Origin: Haplomitrium mnioides | Lineage: Eukaryota; Marchantiophyta; Haplomitriopsida; Calobryales | Assembly: GCA_049999725.1 (NCBI GenBank) | Contig: JBNGIS010008761.1 | Coordinates: 1-21,428 of the forward strand | Reading direction: 5' to 3' | Length of the DNA: 21,428 bases | Shown: positions 8,985-17,731 of the stretch, piece by piece | Layout: each line of letters starts with the position of its first letter | How positions within the stretch are numbered: position 1 is the stretch's first letter | The notes under the pieces: model-generated | The model's database searches: none | What the model was told of the DNA's origin: nothing | Seen by the model: the letters and a program-made list of their open reading frames with translations, nothing else | Made by a program: the position numbers and the translations under genes

Positions 8985-9655
8985 CCCATCTCGATGGGAT
9001 TCTGACTTTCCGCTCTTGCCTTTTACCCTTAGGACCTGTGTTGTTTCCTCCTTTTTACCCCTAGATCCCTTACGTTTCTCTCCCTCTAACGTAGGACCCC
9101 AGTCGGTCTTCTTTTATTTGTAGGTCACGTAAACCTCTTTGGCCTGGTTTGAGACCGCTGGTCTAGACTATTGACCATGGGTACCACCTTTTATCCGGTC
9201 CTTCCCTGCCGCCTGATGCCATTTTCAACTAGGAAGTTGTAACATCGCCTCCGACATCCCGTACGTCTGACGTCATCCTCTGACCTACAAACTAAGCCGA
9301 TGTCTTGTCGTTAGTGCTCAATAACGTCCCCGTAGGTTAACTTGTCGATTAGTCCCTCTCTTGAACCACATGTCTCTAGCTTTGTCCAATGGTATCTCCG
9401 TTCTATCATAGTCACTGCTTTGTCCTCTATCTTTGTTCTATCGAAGTCACTGCTTTGTCCATACCCATCATATATGAGTCTCCACTTCCCCTCACACTCA
9501 AGTTATCAATGTCACCATTTTCGTCCCTAGCCGATCTCTCAGAATCCCCCTTTTTCCCTTTGAAGAGCCATCTAAGTTGTCATTTTGTCCATTGTTCTGT
9601 AAGAGTCGCCCTTTTACCCTAGATCCGATCTATCAGATTTGCATTAGTACTTGCT
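8985..9655 (+). repeat. Degenerate ~30-36-bp pyrimidine-rich repeats
   Basis: Between about 9031 and 9151, units starting AGGACC or AGATCC recur at 9031, 9063, 9093, 9122 and 9151 (steps of 29-32 bp), each followed by a pyrimidine run. Between 9361 and 9655, units resembling TCTATCANAGTC...TTTTGTCC recur roughly every 30-36 bp. The relation between the two stretches is uncertain. Confidence 0.45.
9400..9460 (+). repeat. 26-bp direct repeat, 35-bp offset
   Basis: Positions 9400-9425 and 9435-9460 match except at two bases (TATCAT versus TATCGA), sharing AGTCACTGCTTTGTCC. This is the clearest pair within the degenerate repeat stretch around it. Confidence 0.9.
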
Positions 9656-10239
9656 CGGTTCCAACAGTGTGCCTAAAATTGTCTCCCAACGTCACTAATT
9701 GACTCCCTATCTTGGCCCCCTATTCCACTAGAGTATGTGGAGTTGCACCCCTTTCAGATCGCTTTCACTCACACTTATCTTCCCTCTCAATGTCTTACTC
9801 GTTGAACGTATTCCCTTCTTGTACCCTTATTAATCTGTGGTGTTGAGCTGCGTAGTTTCCCGAGATACAATGGTTTTTGTAGTGATATGTGGTATTCTTG
9901 TTTACAATCTCTCTATGTGATTCATTGCCCCCATGAATATGATGTTTGCGATATGGATCGTTCCTTGTTTATGTATCGCATGTGGTTAGAAATAGCTGAC
10001 ACCCTATGGTAGTTAGCCACTTAGATTCCTCTGGACTCGTTAAGCTTTGAAGAAATCCCTGTCGTGACCCGTAAACGCCTTTGATGCTTTTCTCCATAAG
10101 AAATACCTAGCCTTGACTTGTTTCTTTGGTCTTGCCTTTCATTGGTTTTTTCAATGCTTGCTTTTTAGTTATTTCTTTGTCTTTGCCTAACCTGGAATTG
10201 CGCTAGTTATGACAGATGTTGCCTTTGTTTGATGAAAAT

Positions 10240-10324
10240 TTGCGATAGCCTCTTCTCTTTTGAATTGCATTAGCCTTATTTTCCTAATATTGTGTTAGCC
10301 TCTCTCCCTCATGTTGTGATAGCC
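10240..10324 (+). repeat. Four units of a 25-bp degenerate repeat
   Basis: The motif TTGYRWTAGCC starts at 10240, 10265, 10290 and 10314 (steps of 25, 25 and 24 bp), with pyrimidine-rich spacers between. A further exact TTGCGATAGCC lies at 10501-10511. No function is evident. Confidence 0.75.
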
Positions 10325-10768
10325 TTCTTTATGCCTTTTCTCACTTGCGTTACTCCACAACCCTTTTCTCTTCATATTACATAAAAGAAACCCAAAACAA
10401 AATCGGTTCCCTATTCTCATCTTGCATTAACTTGTTGGATTCGACCCCGAAATTTATTTTTCGATCCTTCTCTTTTAGTGCCACACTCTACTTCTTCCAA
10501 TTGCGATAGCCACTAAGGGCCATACTTGCATGCTGCTTCTATTCTCCTCCTCTTCTTCCATGGCATTAAGAGGACCGTTTGAATTTTAAATTTGTTTTCC
10601 AAAACACATCTTAATCTCTATTTGTATATGAGGCAACCTTCTGTCTCCTCTACTCAATCTGAATGCTATTCACATTGTAGTGTCCAAGTTCCTACTCCTT
10701 CACAACTAGCACCTCTTGCACCTTCCGAGTTACCGGCCTCCCCTAACCTCATTCACGTTCCTATCACC

Positions 10769-11948
10769 ATGGCATTCCTTCCAACCCAACCATCTCATTA
10801 CTCATACCTAAAATTCACTAATTAGATGTATGTCGATCATGTCAATGCAAACACACATATGAACAGATTCCTTACTTTAGCAGCTGCAACGGGTGATCTC
10901 GCAAAGGTCCTTTATTTCCAATTCCCGACTACATTGAATGGTGATGCCATCATTTGGTATTTTTGTGAAGCAGTTGTAGTACCATCATGGCTAGATCTTC
11001 AAGTTGCCTTTCTGGATAGATTTCGCTCTACCTATCATTTTGATTGTGCCTTGGATGAATTTTCATGTATAAAAATATATGCTAATAAATCGATTCAAGA
11101 TTATAGCTATCGCTTTAAAGTTGTTGTGAGCAAGCAAATAACTCCCCCACTTGATGATGATCAGATTGGGTTCTTCACTAAAAGACCTTCTAATGCAATT
11201 CAAGAGCATATCTTACTCCAAGACCACTAGACACTTGAGCGTGTAGTTTACTTAGCCACATCCTATGAGAAAATGTTGCTCCATAGAGATTGATTTGCCT
11301 CATCTTCTTCTTTGTCAGTGACAGATCAATTGCGATCATATTCCTCAATGTTTGGTCTCTCATCCGCTACTTCTTTGCATGTGTCGTCCCTATCTCCATC
11401 ATTGTCTACTTTGTCTGTCACCTCCAATTTGGATTTAGAGGCTAAACTAGCCAAGAGTACTTCATGTCTAATGAGCCAGATTGCTACTCAAAAGCTCCAA
11501 ATGGTGAATTTCAGTCTTGCCTCGACTCTCCCTTCATCTGCTTCAAATGTATGGTGCATCCACTGTAGCAAGCAACATTCACCTCTTCAAACTTGTCCTT
11601 TGACTTTGTGGTGTGGCATTTGTCTATCATCCGATCATCCGAGTAATGTTTGCTCTATCTGGTGCAAAATCAAAGTAGCAACTACTCAAGCAACTCTCGA
11701 AGTTAACCAAACAGTTGTACATCATGCCCACACTGTCCCTCTAGTGCATGCTCCTCCACCTCCTTCCCAATATCAAGCTCCTCTGCCTATGTAATGCCAA
11801 CAACAGTATCCTCCGCATCAAGCTAGCTACCAAAATCAACCCATCTGTCTGTCTCAAAGCTAGAGTTGCTATAATTGCAACCAAACCAACCACATCCCTT
11901 GTAATTGTCCTCACTCGAGATCACAACATTATTATCAAGGTTGAAATC
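10769..11948 (+). pseudogene. Element A gag with CCHC zinc knuckle (5' part)
   Basis: Gag forms the virus-like particle and binds element RNA. The likely start is the ATG at 10769 (MAFLPTQPSHYSYLKF). A single frame runs to the insertion point with no frameshift but six stops: 10823, 11228, 11291, 11792, 11861 and 11942. The retrotransposon gag core is visible (FPTTLNGDAIIWYF, SWLDLQVAFLDRF, SIQDYSYRFKVVV). A perfect C-x2-C-x4-H-x4-C knuckle, CYNCNQTNHIPCNC, lies at about 11868-11909. Element B interrupts 38 bp later, and the same frame resumes at 16241 once B is removed. The open frame continues upstream to 10592 without a better start. Confidence 0.8.
11944..11948 (+). repeat. Left target-site duplication of element B (AAATC)
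   Basis: The five bases AAATC immediately precede the TG that opens the 5' LTR of element B. The bases after the 3' LTR (16236-16240) are AAATA, matching at four of five. Five bp is the usual target-site size for Ty3/gypsy integrases. Confidence 0.75.
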
Positions 11949-12195
11949 TGTAATATAACAAGCATGATGTTGTGCTATTTATAAAAAAAAAATAGAGAAA
12001 AGTGAAGAAAATGGTAGATGGTCAATTTTAGGGTTGAAATTATTTTAAGGTTACTTGCTTTTGAAATTACTTTAAATGAAGTGGTATAAGATCACTTCTA
12101 GAGTTGAAATTTGAAGTGATTTATAAGTCATCACTTTTAGAGTTGAAATTGGAAGTGAATTGTAAGTGAAGGAAGGGGGATGACACCTACTCTTG

Positions 12196-12203
12196 TATAA
12201 ATA
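12196..12203 (+). promoter_or_regulatory. TATA box of element B 5' LTR
   Basis: TATAAATA lies in the 5' LTR just after a purine-rich block (GAAGGAAGGGGGATGACACC) shared by both LTRs. In the 3' LTR the matching site reads TATGAATA, so only the 5' copy keeps a consensus box. It would mark transcription start, hence the U3/R border, about 30 bp downstream. Confidence 0.6.
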
Positions 12204-12277
12204 GAAGAGCTTTATTGCTCCACTCTTCATTTTGGAGTTCTTCTCAAATCACTTGGGTTCTTTTGCTTGCCTTATTA

Positions 12278-12317
12278 GCATTTGGTTGAAGAACTCTATT
12301 AGAGTTCACTATGAGTT
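12278..12317 (+). repeat. Perfectly conserved 40-nt LTR block with palindrome
   Basis: Positions 12278-12317 and 16159-16198 are identical over 40 nt, although the LTRs differ by about a fifth elsewhere. Inside lies AACTCTA-T-TAGAGTT (12292-12306; 16173-16187), a perfect 7-bp inverted repeat. The 5' LTR is cut exactly at the right edge of this block. Confidence 0.9.
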
Positions 12318-12318
12318 T

Positions 12319-12708
12319 ACTGCTATAGAAGCTAGGTTGCGTCCTCAACTATTCAAACATCGTACTCAAAACTTTGCAAGCTCTAATGGAATTAAATTTT
12401 TGACAAGAATTCGATGTGCCTTGTTCTATCTTGATGGTATGATTGAGGAGCACTCTTGTAGAATATTGGTGGATAGTGGGAGTTTTGAAAAATTTATATC
12501 ACTACATTTTGCTAAGACATTCAAAGAAAAATTTAGACCTATTAAAAGAAGTGTTGTGACTATGGCCAATAGCCAACAACACGACGTGTTTTGCTCTCAA
12601 AAGCCATTCCTTCTAAGGATTGAAAAAGAGTACACAAAATCTATGAAATTTTTTATTGCGTCTGTACAATATGACACCATTTTAGAGTTTCTTTGGCTTG
12701 AAGATTGA
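12319..12708 (+). pseudogene. Element B aspartic protease
   Basis: The retroviral-type protease matures Gag-Pol. The active-site motif is RILVDSGS, with the catalytic Asp codon at 12472-12474. It is preceded by RCALFYLDGMIEEHSC and followed by FISLHFAKTFKEKF and MANSQQHDVFC, the normal chromovirus protease layout. The frame stops at TGA 12706-12708, where an ILGLEWL-like block should lead on into RT (LEFLWLED is what remains). The frame is open leftward into the 5' LTR, but only because of the deletion; there is no ATG there and gag, which should come first, is gone. Confidence 0.85.
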
Positions 12709-12774
12709 TCCGTTCAATTTGATTGAGTACAACAATAGATTCAAGTTACCTCACAAGGTAAGAAATTTTTTTCT

Positions 12775-13640
12775 ATGTGTTTGATACCGTTGGTGAAGAA
12801 GCCTAAATCAATTCATAATATTAGTTCCATGGAGCAAGAGTTGCATGTCTTTACTATTTGGATCAAGCCCATCTTGGACTTAAGTAAAGAAGGAGGAAAA
12901 AATACGCCTATCTCAATGATGGATGATATTTTGAAGGAGTTTGTGAATGTATTTCCAAAGGATTTGCCAAAGGGGTTACCAGATGATCAAGGAGTGTCCT
13001 TTCCAATTGAGTTGATACCAACAAGTACCTCTCGTAGTCGACTTATATATCAGCTATCACCACAAGAACTAGAGGAGCTTTAAAAGATCTTGATGGATTT
13101 ACTTGAGAAGAATTTCATTCAACATAGTACTTTGTCATGGGGAGCCCGTATTCTTTGTACCAAAAAAAGATGGTGGATTTTGTCTTTGTAGATATTATCA
13201 AGGTTTGAACAACCAAACAGTGAAGAACGCATATTCTCTACCTTGTATTGATAATTTGTTGTTTCAATTGAATGGTGCGCGATTCTTTTCTAAGTTAGAT
13301 CTTTGAAGTGGCTATTGGCAAATTTCTATCAAGCCAAGTGATGTGCCAAAGATATTTTTTGTACAAGTTATGGGCACTTTGAGTGGAAGGTTCTTACATT
13401 TGGCCTTACTAATGCTCTAACGATATTCATGGATCAAATGCATCGAGTTTTTGATGGGTTATTGGACAAGTCAGTGTTGGTGTTCTTGGATGATATCCTT
13501 ATCTTTAGTAAAAGTGAAGTTCAGCATCGTGATCATTTCAAAGAAGTATTGCAAAGACTATGCAATTGGAAGTTTTATTGCAAAAAGTCTAAGTGTGAGT
13601 TTTTGAAGCAAGAGGTGACTTGTCTAGGATATAAAGTGTT
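12775..13640 (+). pseudogene. Element B reverse transcriptase
   Basis: Ty3/gypsy RT copies the element RNA to DNA. The N-terminal approach reads FPKDLPKGLPDDQGVSF and QLSPQELEEL, diagnostic chromovirus wording, then hits TAA at 13081. After a frameshift near 13145 come PVFFVPKKDGGF, LNNQTVKNAYSLPCIDNL and FFSKLDL with TGA at 13304. After a further shift near 13370 come FGLTNA and the catalytic VFLDDILIFSK, whose two Asp codons lie at 13489-13494 (FLDD in place of YLDD or YVDD). The tract GYKVFADGIKMEEEK then links to RNase H. All main RT blocks are present, spread over different frames. Confidence 0.9.
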
Positions 13641-13839
13641 TGCGGATGGCATCAAGATGGAGGAAGAGAAAATTAAGGCTATTATAGAGTGGCCAACACT
13701 AATTGATGTAACAAATGTTCAAGATTTCAATGGATTGGCAAGTTTTTATCAAAGACTCATCCATTACTATGCTCATATTGTTGCATTGCTTACGGATCTG
13801 CTAGGTAAGGAGCCAAAGTTTCAATGGACGACCAAAGAG

Positions 13840-14205
13840 CAAGAGGCATTTCAACAACTCAAGGATCCGATGTCTTCTCATCTAATTCTACAACCGTATG
13901 ACCCAAAGGCAAGTTGTATAGTTGATTTTGATGCCTCTAATTTTGCTATTGAAGCAATGTTACAACAAGAGTTTGAGTATGGACTTTATCCGATTGCCTT
14001 CATGTCACGCCGACTAAATGCAGCAGAGAAAAATTATTTTGCAAATGATAGAGAGCGATTGGTGATGGTTTATGCTACTAAGGTTTGGAGGCACTATCTT
14101 TTAGAAAAGCATGTACTTATGTGCACCGATCACAAGCTCTTGCTGCAATCAATTCACTTGGAAAATACAACAAGCCATCATCATCAATGGGAAGATCAAC
14201 TATAG
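13840..14205 (+). pseudogene. Element B RNase H
   Basis: RNase H degrades the RNA strand during cDNA synthesis. Motifs: IVDFDASNFAIEAML (13918-13962, first catalytic Asp in DFD), YPIAFMSRRLNAAEKNY, then DRERLVMVYATKVWRHYL with the family Glu, and MCTDHKLLL with the next Asp. It reads in the same frame as the FLDD block of RT, from 13429 to the TAG at 14203-14205. The tail connecting to integrase (normally DYKPG...ADALSR) is degraded. Confidence 0.85.
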
Positions 14206-14479
14206 CTCTTTGATATCAAGTTGGAGTAAAAGCCAGAAAGGTTCCATACTATTTCTAGTGCATTTTCACAAAGATCGGATCATTGACTATATACATTAGA
14301 GGTTGCAAATGTTAGTGTATTGCACCTTGATGAAGCAACTAGTGTCGGCTTTCGACAAAAGTTACATGAAGATGCCTTCTTTAATCTTGTTAGAACATGA
14401 TCGGCAGTCAAAGATAGTGAGTACTATGTCTTTTATATACGGGATGGTATTCTCTATCAAGGCCATCAAATATATGTTC

Positions 14480-15560
14480 CACAAGATGATGTGTTTCGAA
14501 TGGCCCATTTACAAAAAGCACATTACATTCCAATCTTTGGGCATCTTGGAGTAGACAAGACTATAGAGCTACTTCAACGCACTTGATGGTGGCCAAACTT
14601 AGCTCAAGATGTTTGTGGCTTTGTTCGTTCTCGTGAAAGTTGTCACCAAAACAAGGCTTCAAACAAAAAACCAGCTAGCCTTCTTCAACCACTATCGACT
14701 CCTACTACTCATTGGGAACATGTAAGTTTGGATCTTGTCACTTTGCTTCCAACCATGCCTTGCAATTTGTTTTTGCCATTGTGGTGTTTGTGGATAAGCT
14801 AGGCAAAAAAATTCATCTAACACCAATAGTTGATACGGTGGATGCTCTAAAATTGGCAAAGATTTACTTTGATACAGTCTTCTGATATCATGGAATGCCA
14901 AAGGTGTTAATATTTGATAAGGATCCACAATTCACTAGAAAGTTTTGGCAAGAGTTGTTCATACTTTTGGGTACCAAACTTTCAATGTCTACAGCCTATC
15001 ATCCTCAAACAGATGGGCAAGTTGAACGCGCAAATCGCACTATAGAGGATGTGCTTTGAGCGTTTATCAACATTCATCACACAGATTGATATAAGTTTCT
15101 TGCCGACTGTGGAGTTTGCATACAACAACTCTAAACAAGCAAGTACTAGATTTTCTCATTTCTTTCTTAATTTTGGTCAACATCTTCTTGTTTCTGATGG
15201 TTTGCTTTCTCCTTCCTCTTCTAATGTTCCAAGTCTTTCTACTTTTTGTGTCATTTATCTTCCTCTTTGCAAGATGCTCAAAACCAAAGTGTTATTACTC
15301 AAAATTGGCAAAAAAATATGCCAATAAACATCGTTGTGATTTTTTATATTTTAGGTGACCAAGTTATGCTTTCTACTCATGATCTTCATTTGTTTTTAAA
15401 TTCTCAAGTCCGTAAGCTATCTACGGCTTGGATTGGTCCTTTCTCAATTTCTCAAGTTATTTCCTCTATCACATACAAACTTGATCTTCCTCTCCATCTT
15501 GTATTCCATATATCTAAACTTAAGCCTTTTGTTTCTAGTCCATCTTCTTTTTCAAATCGT
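14480..15560 (+). pseudogene. Element B integrase
   Basis: Integrase inserts the cDNA. The HHCC zinc domain shows HYIPIFGHLGVDKTIELLQ near 14520-14575, but one Cys of the CxxC pair is replaced (SRESCHQNK). The D-D-E core is present: SLDLVT (Asp 14731-14733), FDKDPQFTRKFW (Asp 14922-14924) and QTDGQVERANRT (Glu 15024-15026), with about 64 and 34 codons between them. LPTVEFAYNNSKQAST follows. The C-terminal GPY/F module reads WIGPFSISQVIS at about 15429-15464, then VFHISKLKPF. Stops and frameshifts occur around 14583, 14775, 14884 and 15058. Clearly integrase, clearly dead. Confidence 0.88.
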
Positions 15561-15584
15561 GTTCAAGTTCTTCCTCAACCCATT

Positions 15585-15797
15585 GTTCTTGATGATCATG
15601 AAGAATATGAGGTGTACCGTATTTTCGCTAAGCAAGTCTTCAAGTGTAGACGACATCCTCAAGTTCAATATAAAGTTTAAAGGAAGGGGTATCCTCTTGA
15701 TGATGCTACTTGGGAGCCGTGTTCTAACCTCAAGAATGCTCAAGAAGCTATACAATTTTTTGAAACTACTAGTCATAGCAAGTACGTCATCGATTAG
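15585..15797 (+). pseudogene. Element B chromodomain
   Basis: The chromodomain at the integrase end targets integration to methylated histone H3. Wording: PIVLDDHEEYEVYRIF, RRHPQVQYKV, then a TAA at 15678-15680, then RKGYPLDDATWEP and NAQEAIQFFE, all in one frame. The usual V-K-W-K-G-Y core has become V-stop-R-K-G-Y, so both the frame and the central aromatic-cage Trp are lost. The stop at 15795-15797 ends pol and overlaps the likely polypurine tract. This domain is what identifies B as a chromovirus. Confidence 0.88.
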
Positions 15798-15810
15798 AAG
15801 GCGATGATTA
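15795..15810 (+). promoter_or_regulatory. Element B polypurine tract (degenerate)
   Basis: The purine-biased TAGAAGGCGATGATTA lies directly before the TG of the 3' LTR, the position where plus-strand DNA synthesis is primed. Placement is by position; the purine run is broken by several pyrimidines. Confidence 0.5.
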
Positions 15811-16235
15811 TGTAATAGTACAAACATGATGTTGTGCTATTTATAAGAAAGTAAAGAAGAGTGAAGGAAGTGGTGGAGGGTTAATTTTAGGGTTGAAATC
15901 ATTTTAACAATACTTGCTTTTGAAGTTGCTTTAAGTGAAGTGATATAAGGTCTCTTTCAAGGTTAAAATTAAAAGTGACTTGTAAGTCATTACTTTAAGG
16001 GTTGAAACTAGAAGTGACTTGTAAATGAAGGAAGGGGGATGACACCTCCTTCTCTTGTATGAATAGAAGGGCTTCATTGCCCCACTCCTCTCCTCATTCT
16101 GGAGTTCCTCTCAAATTACTTGGGTCCTTTGGTTGCTTGGCTTTTGCTTGTTCTATCGGCATTTGGTTGAAGAACTCTATTAGAGTTCACTATGAGTTCT
16201 TACTCATTTGGATTTGGTCCTTGAGTTCTTTTACA
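15811..16235 (+). repeat. Element B 3' LTR (complete, 425 bp)
   Basis: It starts TGTAATAG and ends TTTTACA, the expected TG...CA termini, followed by AAATA matching the left target repeat at four of five bases. The last 37 bp are absent from the 5' copy. The TATA position has mutated to TATGAATA. Confidence 0.9.
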
Positions 16236-16240
16236 AAATA
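16236..16240 (+). repeat. Right target-site duplication of element B (AAATA)
   Basis: It follows the terminal CA of the 3' LTR and differs from the left copy (AAATC) by one base. Together with frame restoration of the outer gag it fixes the insertion boundaries. Confidence 0.7.
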
Positions 16241-17195
16241 AACGGATGACATAACGCCCCTATAGTTAGTACCCTCAACAACGATCATATCAACCGCGAT
16301 ACTCCTCCTCGCATGCATTGTACCAACAACACTCCTTGTATGTTGCTCTACCCTCCTCCTCAAATCATCTACTATCAACCACAATAGTTGTCCACTCCAC
16401 CTGCTCAATAGTCTTCTATTCCTCAAACTTCTTTTGCTCTCACCATAGTGCCACATTTTGCAATCCCAACTCAAGGGCTAGTCCTTCAATTTCTCAATTC
16501 AATCCCTCAGCCAGTCGCACAAAATCTTCATTAGATCGAAGTGGTTCTTGTGAATGTTACTCTTTGTTTCGGAGCTCAACTTCAACATCTGATACCAGCT
16601 CCTATTCTTGTTCCTTCTCTTGTGCTTTCCACTCCTCCTTTTGTAGCTTCTGCAAAGCACGCTTCTTCTTTGATTATCCATGAAAACAATCCTTTCTCCC
16701 CTCCATTCGATGCATGCCTTTTTCCTTCTATAACACTCCCCTTACAACCAAATCTGTCATTGCCTAGTTCTTTGGTCCCTCTTGTTTCTATTCCAATTTT
16801 GACCCTTGCCTAAGAGCTGCCACGTGTTTGCAAATCCAAAAACTTGGACAATGAGTGAATTTCCCCTTGAAAGCATCAACGATTATGACTTTCTTAAGGA
16901 TATGGCATCTAAGCCAGCCAATATTACTTTCGGCCAGATTTTGAAAATGAATGTCCCCACTTGCCTCGTTTTATGGAAAGTTGTTGTGGTTCTACATTGG
17001 AAATCCAAAATTGTTAATCTCCTTTGAGCTAGGACGCTTAGGTCTTGATTACATAGTGACAAGTCCTCTTGTGAGTTTCTTCCTCCACGCCTTACCAATG
17101 CCGATCAACTTTCTGATGCAACACCATTGTCTGTCGATTATCATCCTTTAGACACTTTTATTGTTCAGATGTCTCTCTATTTGATCTTGGTACAC
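16241..17195 (+). pseudogene. Element A gag tail and gag-pol linker
   Basis: Continuation of A after B. In the resumed frame, Q/Y/P-rich text appears (YPQQRSYQPRYSSSHALYQQ) that suits the region after a Gag zinc knuckle. It then passes between frames (YPPPQIIYYQPQ; FALTIVPHFAIPTQG). Around 16840-16975 the text SINDYDFLKDMASKPANITF resembles the stretch that precedes protease in plant Ty3/gypsy polyproteins. Several stops and at least two frameshifts are present. Beyond the frame continuity no activity can be assigned. Confidence 0.6.
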
Positions 17196-17197
17196 TT

Positions 17198-17730
17198 GTG
17201 ACTTCAATATTTATTGATAGCATCCTGATTCCAGAAACACATTTAGATATCGACTTAGTTGTCAACATCATGACTGCATCAACTATGGAACCTATTGGAT
17301 ATCCTTCTTTGACTTTGTATAAATCTTCCCTCCTCCTTCCTCTTGCCGATGGTTGCAAAATTGCACCTCTGAGTGTTCTTCAGAACATTCCTACTCTCTT
17401 TGTCGATCAGGAATATTTGGTGCACTCTATTGTGAGAATTACTCTTCAACAAAACCAATATTTTCTTCTTCTTGGTCGTCTCTAGCTCAAGCAAAGTCAT
17501 GTACATATGGATTTTGTAGTTGGAACGTTGACAATTGGCCCACCTGACAAGAGAGTAGTGCTACTGTTATATTCCAATGCCCTTGTTCCGACGCCACAAA
17601 AACTTCATGAATTTTTTCACAATGTATTTTTTGTCGACCCAAATTCTCAAATTTTGATCCAAGACTTTGATTCTTCTGATGAGTCTGATTTTTTTTTGGT
17701 TCCCTCTTCACTTCTTGTAATTTTTTAGAG
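17198..17730 (+). pseudogene. Element A aspartic protease region
   Basis: Wording such as VVNIMTASTMEPIGYPSLT, then LADGCKIAPLSVLQNIPTLF and QYFLLLGRL, is that of plant Ty3/gypsy proteases, where an Asp-containing loop precedes VNIM. Here the loop reads DIDLVVN, which appears shortened and lacks the D[ST]G or DGG form, so the active site seems lost. A TAG at 17483-17485 falls where Trp is usual after GRP. The frame then continues with GTLTIGPPDKRVV to a stop at 17728. The family call rests on flanking motifs rather than the catalytic triplet. Confidence 0.65.
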
Positions 17731-17731
17731 G

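Larger units (their letters stand above)
7866..10591. other. No gene seen; pyrimidine-rich DNA, possibly LTR and leader of element A
   Basis: This 2.7 kb has no convincing coding region. An 82-codon ATG frame at 7875-8123 has no recognisable motif and I do not call it. A T-rich run with ATTTTT repeats sits at about 8124-8151. Degenerate repeats of about 30-36 bp occupy about 8985-9180 and 9361-9655, and a 25-bp repeat lies at 10240-10324. Since the gag of element A follows directly, the 5' LTR, primer-binding site and leader of A probably lie here. I could not match an LTR pair or find a convincing tRNA primer site. Confidence 0.4.
11949..12317 (+). repeat. Element B 5' LTR (3' end deleted)
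   Basis: It aligns with 15811-16198 along its length, beginning TGTAATA in both. It ends after CACTATGAGTT, whereas the 3' copy continues for another 37 bp to CA. It contains a 39-bp internal tandem repeat (12093-12131, 12132-12170) and a TATA box. About 80% identical to the 3' copy by eye. Confidence 0.9.
11949..16235 (+). mobile_element. Element B: nested chromovirus (Ty3/gypsy) lacking gag
   Basis: A 4287-bp insertion flanked by LTRs (11949 to about 12317, truncated; 15811-16235) and by near-matching 5-bp target repeats. It encodes protease, RT, RNase H, integrase and a C-terminal chromodomain in that order, which defines the chromovirus branch; the chromodomain directs insertion toward marked chromatin. 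The end of the 5' LTR, the primer-binding site and all of gag are missing, because the LTR joins directly to sequence just upstream of the protease. The LTRs are roughly 80% identical by eye, so the insertion is old. Pol carries several stops and frameshifts. It sits inside the gag of element A. Confidence 0.92.

Noticed and set aside
12160-12190. LTR of element B starting at TGACACC after the purine run GGAAGGGGGA
   Set aside because: It looks like a polypurine tract plus LTR start, but the two copies already align for over 200 bp upstream, back to TG at 11949 and 15811, where the target repeat is found.
12232-12708. A 158-codon frame joining LTR sequence to protease
   Set aside because: It has no ATG at its start, and the left part is LTR sequence made contiguous by the gag deletion; only the protease part is meaningful.
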